Source of the DNA: Flavobacterium sp. UBA7665
GTDB taxonomy: Bacteria > Bacteroidota > Bacteroidia > Flavobacteriales > Flavobacteriaceae
DNA length: 64,000 bases
NCBI GenBank assembly: GCA_002483285.1
Contig: DLHP01000036.1
Span: 1 to 64,000 of the forward strand
Direction of reading: 5' to 3'
In this document: piece after piece, positions 9,501-18,835 of the stretch
Layout: each line of letters opens with the position of its first letter
Position numbering within the stretch: position 1 is the stretch's first letter
Translations under genes and position numbers: made by a program
The notes under the pieces: model-generated
Database searches by the model: none
What the model was told of the DNA's origin: nothing
Seen by the model: only the letters and a program-made list of their open reading frames with translations

Positions 9501-9822
9501 CCACGGCATCGGCGATAGTCACTTCCTGTTGCTGTGTCGTGGTGGCAGATCCAATGGTTTCTATGGCAACTACCCTATAATCTCCCGCGGTAAGCCCACC
9601 AAGCGAATTGGAAGTCGTTGACGCATAAGGAACCGAAGTGTTGGGCAATTTATAGATGAAGTATTCCATGCTACCCGTTGGATTGGGATTGGAAACACTA
9701 AAAGACAAGGTGCCATTTCCCAAGCAGGTCTCGGTGGTTGGCGTTACGGTCAAAGTAAAACCAAACGCCATCGAATGCGCGAAAATGCCCAATAAGGCCG
9801 ATAAAAATTTCAATTTAAGCAT
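6523..9822 (-). CDS. Large T9SS type B sorting domain (CHU_C) protein
   Basis: A 1099-residue exported protein with a signal peptide (MLKLKFLSALLGIFAHSMAFG) and a series of Ig-like/SprB-like repeats. Related repeat cores such as GLIDSEGILVLDPVALGDY and NITSEGAFYLDDLPAGIY, each ending in a TDxC cysteine, recur roughly every 90 residues. The last 85 residues are the gliding motility-associated C-terminal (type B) sorting domain: FFTPNGDGYHDLW, VEIFDRYGKLL, GWDGRYNG and YWFVAHRQDG. Type B cargo is exported by the T9SS, often with the help of a PorP/SprF-like partner encoded next door. No such partner gene is adjacent here. It is likely an adhesin or cell-surface filament protein. Confidence 0.92.
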   Translation of the reverse strand: MLKLKFLSALLGIFAHSMAFGFTLTVTPTTETCLGNGTLSFSVSNPNPTGSMEYFIYKLPNTSVPYASTTSNSLGGLTAGDYRVVAIETIGSATTTQQQEVTIADAVVPLEFTVQSVNQACAAVSNISVAVTSGTAVSYEIFDGPVTFPSQTSNVFGNLPVGVYKIRVFDACGVGVVSTFTVTLNPTGLSVGQPVFTSTLLPSCSTVVTTQTLAPNPGTVIAYPLTVQYTVHPPNGDPPITINQTINSGDPQSQSLVATLPTYPNQQYQYDLNISDACNTVTANSFVSNQDIDLRPTIVSLVCNTNYLGFKAVNFTPPYTLNFSAFPAGFDPAVANTSYPGPFTDAELAFGDDDHPVPLGTYTATILDACGKSKTITFDVLDVPPVPQIIVTHNGCLANTGRIVIGIPSYKLATAIVTVAPESYPFALPHDVSGLIDSEGILVLDPVALGDYTIAVTDFCASVISPIEVSIPAYVNQPLIYDLRPGCALQRSSLKLASGNASELIGVTITAAPTGFPFALPYNGTTNITSEGAFYLDDLPAGIYELTATDACNFTNSATINVTGYAVTASNFSLQTNCGTFDLLFDFVSNGTFGETFWLQKALTGAINGWGHPLTENPYTENSIPDDTNSYRVNNNATNFNLAFNGDFRIVRSFFSYNKGSAINTSAAIDKNCIEILQPTLHFEESLEIVDAHRMPCSATGNLDVIVDVNGAQPLHFTITEKDGVPFAFDNGTSNVFSNLDAAVFTFQVEDNCGNIVNRLFDVGALGSLVIINKPDDMLECVAVVTNNETFDLSVQTSVILGGQSPTDYTLAYYTSAADAQANVNPITNLTTYNPPANPQTVYATVRFNALPNCYELTSFELFAGQTPTIDLNESYLGCDDNPVTVNAVGNNLPTTTYLWSNGSTDAEVSITQPGITNLTVTATNVYGNLNCSVTKTIEVIISVPPKIDRIDTVDWTDDENSISVVSATPEQFEYSLDGSDFQSENIFVYLEPGLYTVSIRDKFGCGQITKEVWLLNYPKFFTPNGDGYHDLWSIENAENESKFSVEIFDRYGKLLKVLHKGEGWDGRYNGREIFSDDYWFVAHRQDGKIFKGHFTLKR

Positions 9823-10179
9823 GGGGCTTATTTAATTTAAATTTAATCTGTTGCGTACGTTTGAAGAAATTTAAATCTCTGGTTGCAGGTCTAAGTCAAA
9901 CGCCTTAATTGTTGATATAGTGCACTTTGGGAATATTTTATGAATAACCAATAGAAATACGACGTATTTCGCTACAAATAAACGAGCATTCAATCACTCC
10001 CTTTTTTATGATACCCAAAAAATGAAAAGGTTGCCCGTTTTTTCCAATAAAAACCAAATGGAATCTTATAACTTAAAAAACTAATTGTATAAGCGCGCGG
10101 CGGCAACTATTTGGCTAACTTTAACAAAATAAAAATCACAATAATCTGGCCTTGAAGAGGCCGTCATTTTTTTGCCGGT
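9823..10179. other. Intergenic region between divergent genes
   Basis: AT-rich region of 357 bases separating the T9SS type B gene (minus) from tamB (plus). It must contain both promoters, but I could not pick a box matching the TTTG-N19-TAnnTTTG pattern with confidence. The closest element is TAACTTTA, about 65 bases before the tamB start. No gene, tRNA or repeat is visible. Confidence 0.5.
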
Positions 10180-13100
10180 TTGATTAAAAATAAGTACGTA
10201 CGCAAAAGCTTAAAAATACTACTATGGACTGTCGGTTCGCTAGTAGGGATTCTTTTATTGGTGGCGCTTTTGATTCAGGTTCCGTACGTCCAGGACAAAA
10301 TAAAAGACAAAGCGGTGACTTATCTTGAGGGTAAAATACACACCAAAGTCAGGATCGGGCACATCAATTTGGGTTTGCCCAAAAATGTTGTCATTGAAGG
10401 CGTCTACCTCGAAAGCCAACAAAAAGACACCCTACTCTACGCCGGTAAAATAGACGTGAACATTTCGCTTTTCAAATTAATCGACAACCAGCTAGAAATC
10501 AACTCGGTCGAGCTCAATACCGTTACCGCAAACATCAGTCGCAACAAGGATTCTATTTTTAACTTCGACTATATCATCAAGGCTTTCGAATCTAACGAAG
10601 CGCCAGATCCCGAAGCCAAGCCGATGAAGATTGCTGTCGACAAAATCCGACTCGATAAAATCCGTTTCAAATTTGACGATGCGATTACCAAAAATGACCT
10701 CACGGCTTATGTGCACCATTTCGATACGCGCTTCGAGAAATTTGACCTCGACAAGCTATTCTTCGACATCCCAAAAATACAGCTAGACGGGCTTACGGTA
10801 AAACTCAAACAAGGGCAGCTCGTACAGGAAATCGCGCAGAAAACCAACCAGATTGCCGATTCGCTGGCCAATACCACGCCGTTGCAACTCAAGCTCGGCG
10901 ACATTGCCCTTTCAAAAATAAAAATAGGTTACGACAGCGAAAGCGCAAAGCTCAACACCGGACTGATGCTCGAGAAATCGCTAATCCGATTCAACAATTT
11001 CGACATCCAAAAACAAATCATTGACCTGCAAGGGCTCGACATCACTTCGCTCAAAGGCAGGCTCACCATCGGCAAGTTCGAAAAGAAAATGGCCAAAGAC
11101 ATCGCCGCTTCCGACACCATTGTCACGACAAAACCCTGGAAAATCAGGCTCAACCAGACAAGCCTCAAAAAAATCGCTTTCCGGTTTGATGATGAAAACG
11201 CAGCGGCAACCAACAAAGGCATCGATTTCAGACACCTCGACATCCGCAATTTCAACCTAGACGGCGAGAAATTCCTATACACCGGCGACTTGATTTCGGG
11301 GAACATTTACGCGTTTACGGTCATGGAAAAAAGCGGGCTCAACGTACAATCGCTCAAAACCGAATTCTATTACGGCAAAAAATCGGCGCACCTCAAAAAA
11401 TTATACCTTAAAACGCCACAGACTTTGTTGCGCAATGAATTGATTGTGGGCTATCCATCGATTGAAAGCTTAAGCAAAAATATCGGCGAACTCGATGTCA
11501 ACGCCTCGTTAAAAGGCAGCCAGGTTGGGTTCAAGGACCTTTTGATCTTCGCGCCCGATTTGGCTAAAAACAATCCGTTCAAAAGCCATCCCAACGCCAT
11601 TCTAAAAATCAACAGCCGTGTGCGCGGCAAGGTAAAAAACATTGAAATCCCGAATTTGGAAATTAGTGGAATCGGCACTACCAAAATGGCAGCGAGTGGC
11701 AGGATTACCGGTTTGCCCGATGTACAAAAAGCGCAGTTCGACCTGGTCATCCGCGACTTTAATACGTCGGCCAAAGACGTGAATTCTTTTGTGCCGCCCA
11801 ACACTTTGCCAACCAACCTGCAATTGCCTGCACAGCTCAGTGCGCGTGGGACTTTCAAAGGAAAAATCAACGATTTCATCACCAACCTCAATGTAAACAG
11901 CAGTTACGGCGCGGCAAAGGTCGTAGCCAAATTCAACAACAAACGCAAAAATTTTGAGCAATACGATGCCGATGCCGAACTCAAAAACTTCGATGTCGGG
12001 AAATTAATCAAGAACAAAGACCTCGGAAAAATCTCGATGCGCGCCAAAGTCAAAGGAACGAGTTTGGACCCAAAAACGGCCAATGCGGTCGTCAGGGCAA
12101 AAATCGGCAGTGCGACTTACAAGCGATACAACTACCGCAACGCCGACCTCAAAGGCAAAATTACCAACGGCGTTTTTGAAGCCGATGTGGCAATGGCCGA
12201 CCCGAATTTGACTTTCGATTTGGTTTCGAGCGGCAGTTTCCGAGACAAATATCCGGCGGTCAAACTCAAGCTCAATGCCGATATGGTGGATCTCGAAAAA
12301 CTCAACCTGCATGCCGGCCCGATGAAACTCAAAGGCCAGCTCGAAGCCGATATCGCCACCGCCGATCCCGATTACCTGAACGGAAACATCGTGCTGCACC
12401 AATTCAGGATGGCCGATGGCAAACAGGATATTGCGATCGATTCTGTCGTGGTTATCGCCACGGCCACTGCCCAAAGGAACACCATAGCCATCAAATCGCC
12501 AATACTCGACGCGACGGTTGATGGGAAATACAAGCTCACGCAAATTGGCGATGCCATCACCAACTCGGTATCGCGCTATTACGATTTTAACTCCAAAGCC
12601 AGGAAAACCAAAACCCAGCCACAGTTGCTTGCGTTTAATGCAGTCGTGAAAAACAATCCGGTACTTTTTCAGTTGTTGCCCGAACTCAAAGGCTTTGAAC
12701 CGATGGTGATCAACGGCCGTTACAATTCAGAGAACGACACGATCATCCTCAACGCGGCAATGCCCAAAATCATCTACGGCGCCAACAACCTCACCAATGC
12801 GATCGTCAAAATCGATACGAAAGACGAGGCGCTCTTGTACAATATTTTTATCGACGACCTCAAGAATGCACAGGTCAACTTGCCTTATGCCAACATTTCG
12901 GGGACGGTCAAGGACGATGTAGTGGCCTACACCTTGCTGCTCAAGGACGTTAAAGACAAAGACCGTTACCTGCTTGCCGGGCAATTGCGCAATGAAAATG
13001 GCGATACCGAAATCAGGCTCGCCGACAACCTGATTCTCAATTACGAGGCTTGGAATATGGTGCCCGACAACCGTATCCGTTTTGGCCGAAATGGGATTTA

Positions 13101-15219
13101 TGCGCAGGATTTCGTACTCAGCAAAGACGCAAGTTCGATTACCATCCAATCGCAATCCGCAACGCCGAATGCACCGCTTGCAGTAGATTTCAAGGATTTC
13201 AAGATCGAGACGATCACGAACATCATCCAGAAGGATTCGCTCGTGATGAGCGGCAACATCAACGGGAATACGCTCGTCAAAAACATCAACACCAATCCGG
13301 TTTTTACAGCCGATTTGAAAATTTCGGATTTCACGTTCAACAACAGTCCTGTGGGCAATATCGATGTTAAGGTGAATAATGAAACTGCTAACACCTATGC
13401 GGCAAACGTCGCGGTTTCGGGCCAGGACAACCAGGTCAACCTCGATGGGAAATACTTTGCCTCGAGCAGCAGTTTTGACCTCGACCTCGATGTACAAAAA
13501 CTCAACGTCAAAAGCATTGAAGGCTTTACGATGGGCCAAGTCACACAAGGCAGCGGGTATTTCAACGGCAAATTCAGGATTACAGGAACCGCCAATGAAC
13601 CCAAAGTCGTGGGTAACCTCAAATTCAATGACATCGCCTTGCGCGTTACACAGCTCAACTCCTATTTCAAGTCGATGAACGATGAAATCGTAGTCAATGA
13701 CAAAGGCATCAACTTCGATACGTTCTCGGTCAGCGATGAAGAAAACAACCTGCTCATTGTAGACGGGAATTTAGCTACGACAAACTACACCAATTACGGT
13801 TTCGACCTCACCATCAAAGCCGACAATTTCAAGGCCGTCAACTCCAAAGAAAAAGACAACCAGTTGTATTATGGGCAATTGTATCTCAACACGCGATTGC
13901 AGGTAAAAGGCGATTTGGACAAACCGATTGTGGAAGGCCGTATCAAAATCAACGAGGATACAAAATTTGTTGTGGTGTTGCCGCAGCAGGATCCATCCAT
14001 CCAGGATCGCGAAGGCATCGTGGAATTTATCGACCAGGACAATCCCGAACTCAATAAAACCGTGACTGTGAACGACTCGATCGGAAAGACCAAAATCCGC
14101 GGCATCGATGCGTCGGTGAATATAGAGATTGACAAGGAAGCCGAACTGAGCCTCGTGATTGACAAAAGCAACGGCGATTACCTCAAACTCAAAGGCGAAG
14201 CGCGTCTTACCGCCGGAATGGACCCGTCGGGAAAAACCACGCTCACCGGGAAATATGAATTTACCGAGGGTACGTATGAGATGACCTTCAACCTGTTGAA
14301 ACGCAAATTCGACATCAAGGAAGGCAGTTATATTTTGTGGACGGGCGAACCCACGCAGGCCGACATCAACATCACGGCGATTTACAAAACCGAAGCCGCG
14401 CCGATTGACCTTGTGGGCGACCAACTCGGAAACGTGGCCGAAGACGTGCGAAACACCTACAAACAACGCATCCCGTTTGAGACCAACCTGATTATGAAAG
14501 GTGAATTGCTCAAACCAGAAATCACTTTCGATATCGTGCTGCCCGAAGGCAACAATACTGTGTCTACCGAGATCATCAACAATACTCAGATCAAGCTTAC
14601 CCAATTGCGCCAGGAACCGTCGGAGCTCAACAAACAGGTTTTTGCGCTGTTGCTTTTGAACCGTTTCATCGGCGAGAATCCGTTTGCAAGTGAATCGGGC
14701 GGTGCGACTGCCGAAACCTTGGCGCGTCAAAGTGCGAGCAAGATTCTCTCGCAGCAACTCAACAACCTCGCGGGCGATTTGATCAAAGGCGTCGAGCTTG
14801 ATTTTGACCTCGAATCGACCGACGATTATACCACAGGCCAACGCCAGAACCGCACCGATTTGAATGTCGGCGTTTCAAAACGATTGCTCGATGACCGTTT
14901 GAAAGTGACCGTGGGCAGCTCATTCGGGCTCGAAGGCGAACAACAGGCCAACCAGGAATCGAACAATTTGGCGGGCGACATTTCGGCCGAATACCAACTC
15001 ACGCGCGATGGCCGCTACCGCGTACGCGCCTACCGAAAAAACCAGTACCAGGTAGCGTTGCAGGGACAGGTAGTCGAAACCGGCGTGGCGTTTACCATTA
15101 CGATGAACTACAACAAATTCAAGGAGTTGTTTCGCAAATCGAGGGAACAATTGCGTGAAGAGAAAAAGGCTAAAGAGAAAAAAGCAGCGGCTAAATTGAA
15201 AAAAGATGAAAAGAAATAG
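10180..15219 (+). CDS. tamB: TamB-like translocation and assembly module protein
   Basis: A 1679-residue inner-membrane-anchored periplasmic protein of the TamB (DUF490/AsmA-like) family, which spans the periplasm and works with a TamA-type outer-membrane barrel in envelope biogenesis. Residues 10-32 form one hydrophobic anchor (KILLWTVGSLVGILLLVALL). The long middle is the repetitive beta-rich groove. The C-terminal 400 or so residues (LTGKYEFTEGTYEMTFNLL and FALLLLNRFIGENPF regions) are the conserved TamB domain. The protein ends in a lysine-rich tail. The start is a TTG: an in-frame stop lies only nine codons upstream and no ATG occurs between, so TTG is the best available start. It overlaps tamL by 14 bases. 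Confidence 0.93.
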   Translation: MIKNKYVRKSLKILLWTVGSLVGILLLVALLIQVPYVQDKIKDKAVTYLEGKIHTKVRIGHINLGLPKNVVIEGVYLESQQKDTLLYAGKIDVNISLFKLIDNQLEINSVELNTVTANISRNKDSIFNFDYIIKAFESNEAPDPEAKPMKIAVDKIRLDKIRFKFDDAITKNDLTAYVHHFDTRFEKFDLDKLFFDIPKIQLDGLTVKLKQGQLVQEIAQKTNQIADSLANTTPLQLKLGDIALSKIKIGYDSESAKLNTGLMLEKSLIRFNNFDIQKQIIDLQGLDITSLKGRLTIGKFEKKMAKDIAASDTIVTTKPWKIRLNQTSLKKIAFRFDDENAAATNKGIDFRHLDIRNFNLDGEKFLYTGDLISGNIYAFTVMEKSGLNVQSLKTEFYYGKKSAHLKKLYLKTPQTLLRNELIVGYPSIESLSKNIGELDVNASLKGSQVGFKDLLIFAPDLAKNNPFKSHPNAILKINSRVRGKVKNIEIPNLEISGIGTTKMAASGRITGLPDVQKAQFDLVIRDFNTSAKDVNSFVPPNTLPTNLQLPAQLSARGTFKGKINDFITNLNVNSSYGAAKVVAKFNNKRKNFEQYDADAELKNFDVGKLIKNKDLGKISMRAKVKGTSLDPKTANAVVRAKIGSATYKRYNYRNADLKGKITNGVFEADVAMADPNLTFDLVSSGSFRDKYPAVKLKLNADMVDLEKLNLHAGPMKLKGQLEADIATADPDYLNGNIVLHQFRMADGKQDIAIDSVVVIATATAQRNTIAIKSPILDATVDGKYKLTQIGDAITNSVSRYYDFNSKARKTKTQPQLLAFNAVVKNNPVLFQLLPELKGFEPMVINGRYNSENDTIILNAAMPKIIYGANNLTNAIVKIDTKDEALLYNIFIDDLKNAQVNLPYANISGTVKDDVVAYTLLLKDVKDKDRYLLAGQLRNENGDTEIRLADNLILNYEAWNMVPDNRIRFGRNGIYAQDFVLSKDASSITIQSQSATPNAPLAVDFKDFKIETITNIIQKDSLVMSGNINGNTLVKNINTNPVFTADLKISDFTFNNSPVGNIDVKVNNETANTYAANVAVSGQDNQVNLDGKYFASSSSFDLDLDVQKLNVKSIEGFTMGQVTQGSGYFNGKFRITGTANEPKVVGNLKFNDIALRVTQLNSYFKSMNDEIVVNDKGINFDTFSVSDEENNLLIVDGNLATTNYTNYGFDLTIKADNFKAVNSKEKDNQLYYGQLYLNTRLQVKGDLDKPIVEGRIKINEDTKFVVVLPQQDPSIQDREGIVEFIDQDNPELNKTVTVNDSIGKTKIRGIDASVNIEIDKEAELSLVIDKSNGDYLKLKGEARLTAGMDPSGKTTLTGKYEFTEGTYEMTFNLLKRKFDIKEGSYILWTGEPTQADINITAIYKTEAAPIDLVGDQLGNVAEDVRNTYKQRIPFETNLIMKGELLKPEITFDIVLPEGNNTVSTEIINNTQIKLTQLRQEPSELNKQVFALLLLNRFIGENPFASESGGATAETLARQSASKILSQQLNNLAGDLIKGVELDFDLESTDDYTTGQRQNRTDLNVGVSKRLLDDRLKVTVGSSFGLEGEQQANQESNNLAGDISAEYQLTRDGRYRVRAYRKNQYQVALQGQVVETGVAFTITMNYNKFKELFRKSREQLREEKKAKEKKAAAKLKKDEKK

Positions 15220-17494
15220 GTTTTTATATTACACTTTCCTCGTGATTTTCCTGGCCTCGTGCAGCAACACCAAGTACCTGGCCGATGGCGAACTGTTGTA
15301 TGTTGGGCCAAAGGTAAAAGTCGAAGGAAAAGACATCAACCGCAAACAACGCAAGGCGCTCAAAAAGGAATTCACAGATATGGTGCGTCCAAAACCCAAC
15401 AAAAAGGTATTGGGATTGCGTCCGAAATTGTATTTCTACCATCTCGCCGGCGAACCCAAAAAAGACAAAGGTTTCCGTTATTGGTTGCGATACAAAGTGG
15501 GTGAAGCGCCGGTGTTGTTCAGCAAGGTCGATTTAGAATTCAACAAAAAGGTATTGCAGAGTTACGCCGAAAACAAAGGTTATTTCAACACCCAGGTTTC
15601 GGCCGACTCGACACGCAAAGGCAAAAAGGCCACTGCTGATTTCGTAATCAAACCGCAGGTGCGTTACAAAATCAGGCAGGTTATTTTCCCCGGCGACTCG
15701 ACCCAGTTTGAAAAAGCGGTGACTTATGAGGCCAAAAACACCTTCCTCAAACCAGAAGACGGCTACGACCTCGATATCATTAAAGCCGAACGCGAACGCA
15801 TCGACACGCACCTAAAAGAAAAAGGCTATTTCTTTTTCAATGCCGATTACCTCAAAGTGCAAGTAGACAGTACCGTAGGCAAGCACCAAGTTGATTTGCT
15901 CGTCAAAGTCAAGCCCGAAACGCCCGACCAGGCCAAAGAAGTGTATCGCATCAATAATATTATCGTTTACCCTGATTATGCGTTGCGCAAAAAGGCGTTC
16001 AAGACTAACGACACAATCCGAAAGTATCATGATTTTACTATTGTCGACCCAAAAAATACGTTCAACCCCAGGATTTATGACCGCACACTGTATTTCAAGA
16101 AAGGTGACATTTACAACCGCACCAACCACAACCTGTCGCTGAACCGCCTCGTAAATTTGGGCGTTTTCAAATTCGTCAAGAACCAATTTGAAGTTAGCGA
16201 CACGATTGGGAATTACCTCGACGCGTATTATTACCTCACGCCGATGCAGAAAAAATCAATCCGCGTAGAAGTGTTAGGCAAGACCAACTCGGCCAATTAT
16301 ACGGGAACCGAACTCAACGTAAGTTGGAGTAACCGCAACACGTTTAAAGGTGCAGAATTGCTTTCGATCAGCGCTTTTGGCGGGCTCGAAGTACAGCTTG
16401 GCGGACAGAACAAAGGTTTTGATGTCTATCGTGTGGGAACAGAAACCTCTTTGGTTTGGCCACGTTTCGTGTCTCCATTTAAATTCGAAACCGCCAGCGG
16501 ATACATGCCACGCACCAAAGCGACGATTGGTTACGAATACCAGAACCGCGCGAAATTGTATTCACTCAATTCGTTTAAGGGATCGTTTGGGTACATTTTT
16601 AAGGAAAACATTAGAAAGGAACACCAGCTCAACGTGACCGAAATCAGTTATGTAAGCCCTACGAATGTTTCGGCATTGTACGAGGAAAAAATGAATGAAA
16701 ATGAAGCGCTGCGCAAGGTTATTGAAAAGCAATTAATCTTTGGTCCGACCTACACTTACACGTACACCAACACCATGGAAACCGCCAAACGGCACACGAT
16801 TTATTTCAAAGGCTCGGCCGACATTGCAGGAACCGTCGCCGGATTGGCCTCGGGCGCCAATGCCAAGAATGGCGAAACCAAAGAGGTCTTGGGTGTTGCG
16901 TTCAGTCAATACGCCAAGGCCGAGTTCGAATTTCGGCATTACATGAAACTCACCGAAACCACGCAACTCGCCAGTCGCATTGATGTGGGCGCGGGTTACC
17001 CATACGGAAACTCGACCTCGCTACCGTACATCAAACAATTCTTTATTGGCGGAACCAACAGCATTAGGGCTTTCCGCGCGCGATCTATTGGGCCGGGAAC
17101 TTTCAAAGAACCAGTTGATCCCGATGCATTCTTGCCCGACCAATCGGGCGACATCAAACTGGAGATGAATACTGAATACCGCGCAAAGCTAATCAGCGTA
17201 GTGCACGGTGCTGTTTTTGTCGACGCCGGAAATATCTGGCTCATGAATGAAGACCCGGATAAACCCGGCGCAAAATTCTCGGGAAAATTCATTGATGAAC
17301 TCGCTGTAGGAACCGGCGTTGGTTTGCGTTTTGACCTGTCTTTCCTGGTATTGCGTACCGACCTTGCTTTCCCGCTTCGCAAACCTTACCTGCCTGCAGG
17401 CAAGCGCTGGGTGTTGGATAAAGTCGAGTTTGGGAGCGGACCTTGGCGTAGGGAAAACTTGATATTCAATCTGGCGATTGGTTATCCGTTTTAG
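15206..17494 (+). CDS. tamL: TamL, lipoprotein BamA/TamA-family outer-membrane protein
   Basis: A 762-residue Omp85-family protein. The N-terminus (FLVIFLASCSNTKYL) has a lipobox LASC, the feature that distinguishes the Bacteroidota TamL from proteobacterial TamA. POTRA-like segments follow (for example VRYKIRQVIFPGD and TNHNLSLNRLVNLGVFKFV). A C-terminal 16-strand barrel contains the conserved loop element FFIGGTNSIRAFRARSIGPG near residue 612, matching the Omp85 (V/I)RG(F/Y) lid-lock region. The protein ends in a hydrophobic residue plus Phe (AIGYPF), as outer-membrane barrels do. The ATG lies inside the end of tamB, suggesting translational coupling and a 1:1 complex. Confidence 0.93.
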   Translation: MKRNRFLYYTFLVIFLASCSNTKYLADGELLYVGPKVKVEGKDINRKQRKALKKEFTDMVRPKPNKKVLGLRPKLYFYHLAGEPKKDKGFRYWLRYKVGEAPVLFSKVDLEFNKKVLQSYAENKGYFNTQVSADSTRKGKKATADFVIKPQVRYKIRQVIFPGDSTQFEKAVTYEAKNTFLKPEDGYDLDIIKAERERIDTHLKEKGYFFFNADYLKVQVDSTVGKHQVDLLVKVKPETPDQAKEVYRINNIIVYPDYALRKKAFKTNDTIRKYHDFTIVDPKNTFNPRIYDRTLYFKKGDIYNRTNHNLSLNRLVNLGVFKFVKNQFEVSDTIGNYLDAYYYLTPMQKKSIRVEVLGKTNSANYTGTELNVSWSNRNTFKGAELLSISAFGGLEVQLGGQNKGFDVYRVGTETSLVWPRFVSPFKFETASGYMPRTKATIGYEYQNRAKLYSLNSFKGSFGYIFKENIRKEHQLNVTEISYVSPTNVSALYEEKMNENEALRKVIEKQLIFGPTYTYTYTNTMETAKRHTIYFKGSADIAGTVAGLASGANAKNGETKEVLGVAFSQYAKAEFEFRHYMKLTETTQLASRIDVGAGYPYGNSTSLPYIKQFFIGGTNSIRAFRARSIGPGTFKEPVDPDAFLPDQSGDIKLEMNTEYRAKLISVVHGAVFVDAGNIWLMNEDPDKPGAKFSGKFIDELAVGTGVGLRFDLSFLVLRTDLAFPLRKPYLPAGKRWVLDKVEFGSGPWRRENLIFNLAIGYPF

Positions 17495-17781
17495 AGCACG
17501 GGTCGTTTGCACTATTCTTGAAAAGAATACAGGTTTACTTTTAACAAAGTATGCAGAAATCCTGCACTTTACAATCATTTTTATTTTTTAGGGAACGCAT
17601 CCGCCCCTTCCCTGAAGGCAAAATACAACTTTCCCCATTCACCACATTACTGAAAAACTACCGCTATCGTTAAATTAATTCCGATGGCGGCCGCACACTT
17701 TTGGCCAGGTCACAAAAAAAGCGAAAAACCAGAATGGCACAACTGGTTTCTCGCTTAAGGGCATTCAATTGGAATCTAATC
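17495..17781. other. Intergenic region between tamL and phoH
   Basis: The genes on either side converge here. Apart from the phoH terminator near 17.73 kb there is only AT-rich sequence without a credible frame or RNA gene. Confidence 0.5.
17714..17756 (-). terminator. Intrinsic terminator of phoH
   Basis: On the minus strand GCGAGAAACCAG - loop - CTGGTTTTTCGC is followed by seven T's, about 25 bases past the phoH stop codon. Confidence 0.85.
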
Positions 17782-18732
17782 TTAATCGGTATTTTCGATT
17801 TGCTTGTACGCATCGATGACTTTCTTCACCAATCGGTGGCGCACGATGTCTTTGTCGTCGAGATAAATGATGCCGATCCCTTCGATATCCTTCAACACCA
17901 AAATAGCTTCCTTCAAACCAGAAATCGTCCTTCTCGGTAAATCCACTTGTCCGGGATCGCCGGTGATGATGAATTTGGCATTTTTTCCCATCCGGGTGAG
18001 GAACATTTTCATCTGCGAATGTGTGGTATTCTGCGCTTCATCAAGGATTACAAAGGCGTTGTCTAGCGTACGTCCGCGCATGAAAGCGAGCGGTGCAATC
18101 TGGATAATTCCCTTTAGGATGTAATCTTCGAGGGTTTGCGGAGGCAACATATCGCGCAAAGCGTCATACAACGGCTGCATGTACGGATCGAGTTTTTCCT
18201 TCATGTCGCCGGGAAGGAAACCGAGGTTCTCGCCGGCTTCGACCGCAGGACGCGTGAGGATGATGCGCTTGACTTGTTTTTCCTTAAGTGCTTTGACCGC
18301 GAGTGCCACGCCAGTGTAGGTTTTCCCGGTTCCGGCTGGGCCAACGGCGAAAACCATGTCGTTTTTGTTGATGTTGTCAACGAGCAATTGTTGGTTGGGC
18401 GTCATCGCCTTGATGATCTTGCCACCAATACCGTGCACGAGGATTTTCTCGTGGTCGGGCATGCGCTGCTCGTCCTGCGAATTGCTTTGGATGACGCGCT
18501 CGATCACATTGTCATCAATGCGGTTGTAGCGGTTGAAATGCTGCATGAGCCTGTTGAAGCGGACTTCGAACTCATCGAGCACTTCTTTTTCGCCAAACGC
18601 CTTGATGGTCGTACCGCGTGCTACAATCTTGAGTTTGGGATAGTATTTTTTAATGGTCTCAAGGTGAGTATCCTGTGCGCCCCAAAAATCTTTAGGCGCT
18701 ATATCTTCGAGTTCAATAGTTCTTTCGTTCAA
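17782..18732 (-). CDS. PhoH family protein (PhoH-like ATPase)
   Basis: A 316-residue cytoplasmic P-loop ATPase of the PhoH family. Walker A GPAGTGKT is at residues 131-138, the Walker B segment VILDEAQNT near 228, and ITGDPGQVDLP near 257. The N-terminal 100 residues carry the KH-like RNA-binding region usual for PhoH proteins (LKIVARGTTIKAFGEKEVL). PhoH proteins are ATP-dependent, probably RNA-associated enzymes; in Escherichia coli phoH is phosphate-starvation induced, but that regulation cannot be assumed here. The gene is divergent from the SAM hydroxide adenosyltransferase gene across about 100 bases. Confidence 0.94.
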   Translation of the reverse strand: MNERTIELEDIAPKDFWGAQDTHLETIKKYYPKLKIVARGTTIKAFGEKEVLDEFEVRFNRLMQHFNRYNRIDDNVIERVIQSNSQDEQRMPDHEKILVHGIGGKIIKAMTPNQQLLVDNINKNDMVFAVGPAGTGKTYTGVALAVKALKEKQVKRIILTRPAVEAGENLGFLPGDMKEKLDPYMQPLYDALRDMLPPQTLEDYILKGIIQIAPLAFMRGRTLDNAFVILDEAQNTTHSQMKMFLTRMGKNAKFIITGDPGQVDLPRRTISGLKEAILVLKDIEGIGIIYLDDKDIVRHRLVKKVIDAYKQIENTD

Positions 18733-18773
18733 AAGGGAGTGATTTTAATTAGTAGAAAATGCTTTATAATTAG

Positions 18774-18781
18774 TAGCTTTG
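18774..18781 (+). promoter_or_regulatory. Putative -7 promoter box
   Basis: TAGCTTTG matches the Bacteroidota -7 consensus TAnnTTTG in the divergent phoH/SAM-enzyme spacer, about 55 bases before the plus-strand start. The -33 element is not clear. Confidence 0.4.
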
Positions 18782-18835
18782 TTCCAAATTTACAGCGTTT
18801 TTAGTTCGGTTTCCTTTTTATTTATAAACAATTTT

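Noticed and set aside
12727..13548. Minus-strand open frame opposite tamB (273 codons)
   Set aside because: Same pattern of shadow coding from the opposite strand; no signal peptide, motif or start context.
13771..14841. Long minus-strand open frame opposite tamB (356 codons)
   Set aside because: It lies wholly antisense to a well-supported tamB frame. Its composition (Phe, Val, His, Asp rich) is what the complement of Lys, Asn and Asp-rich coding sequence gives, and it has no family signature.
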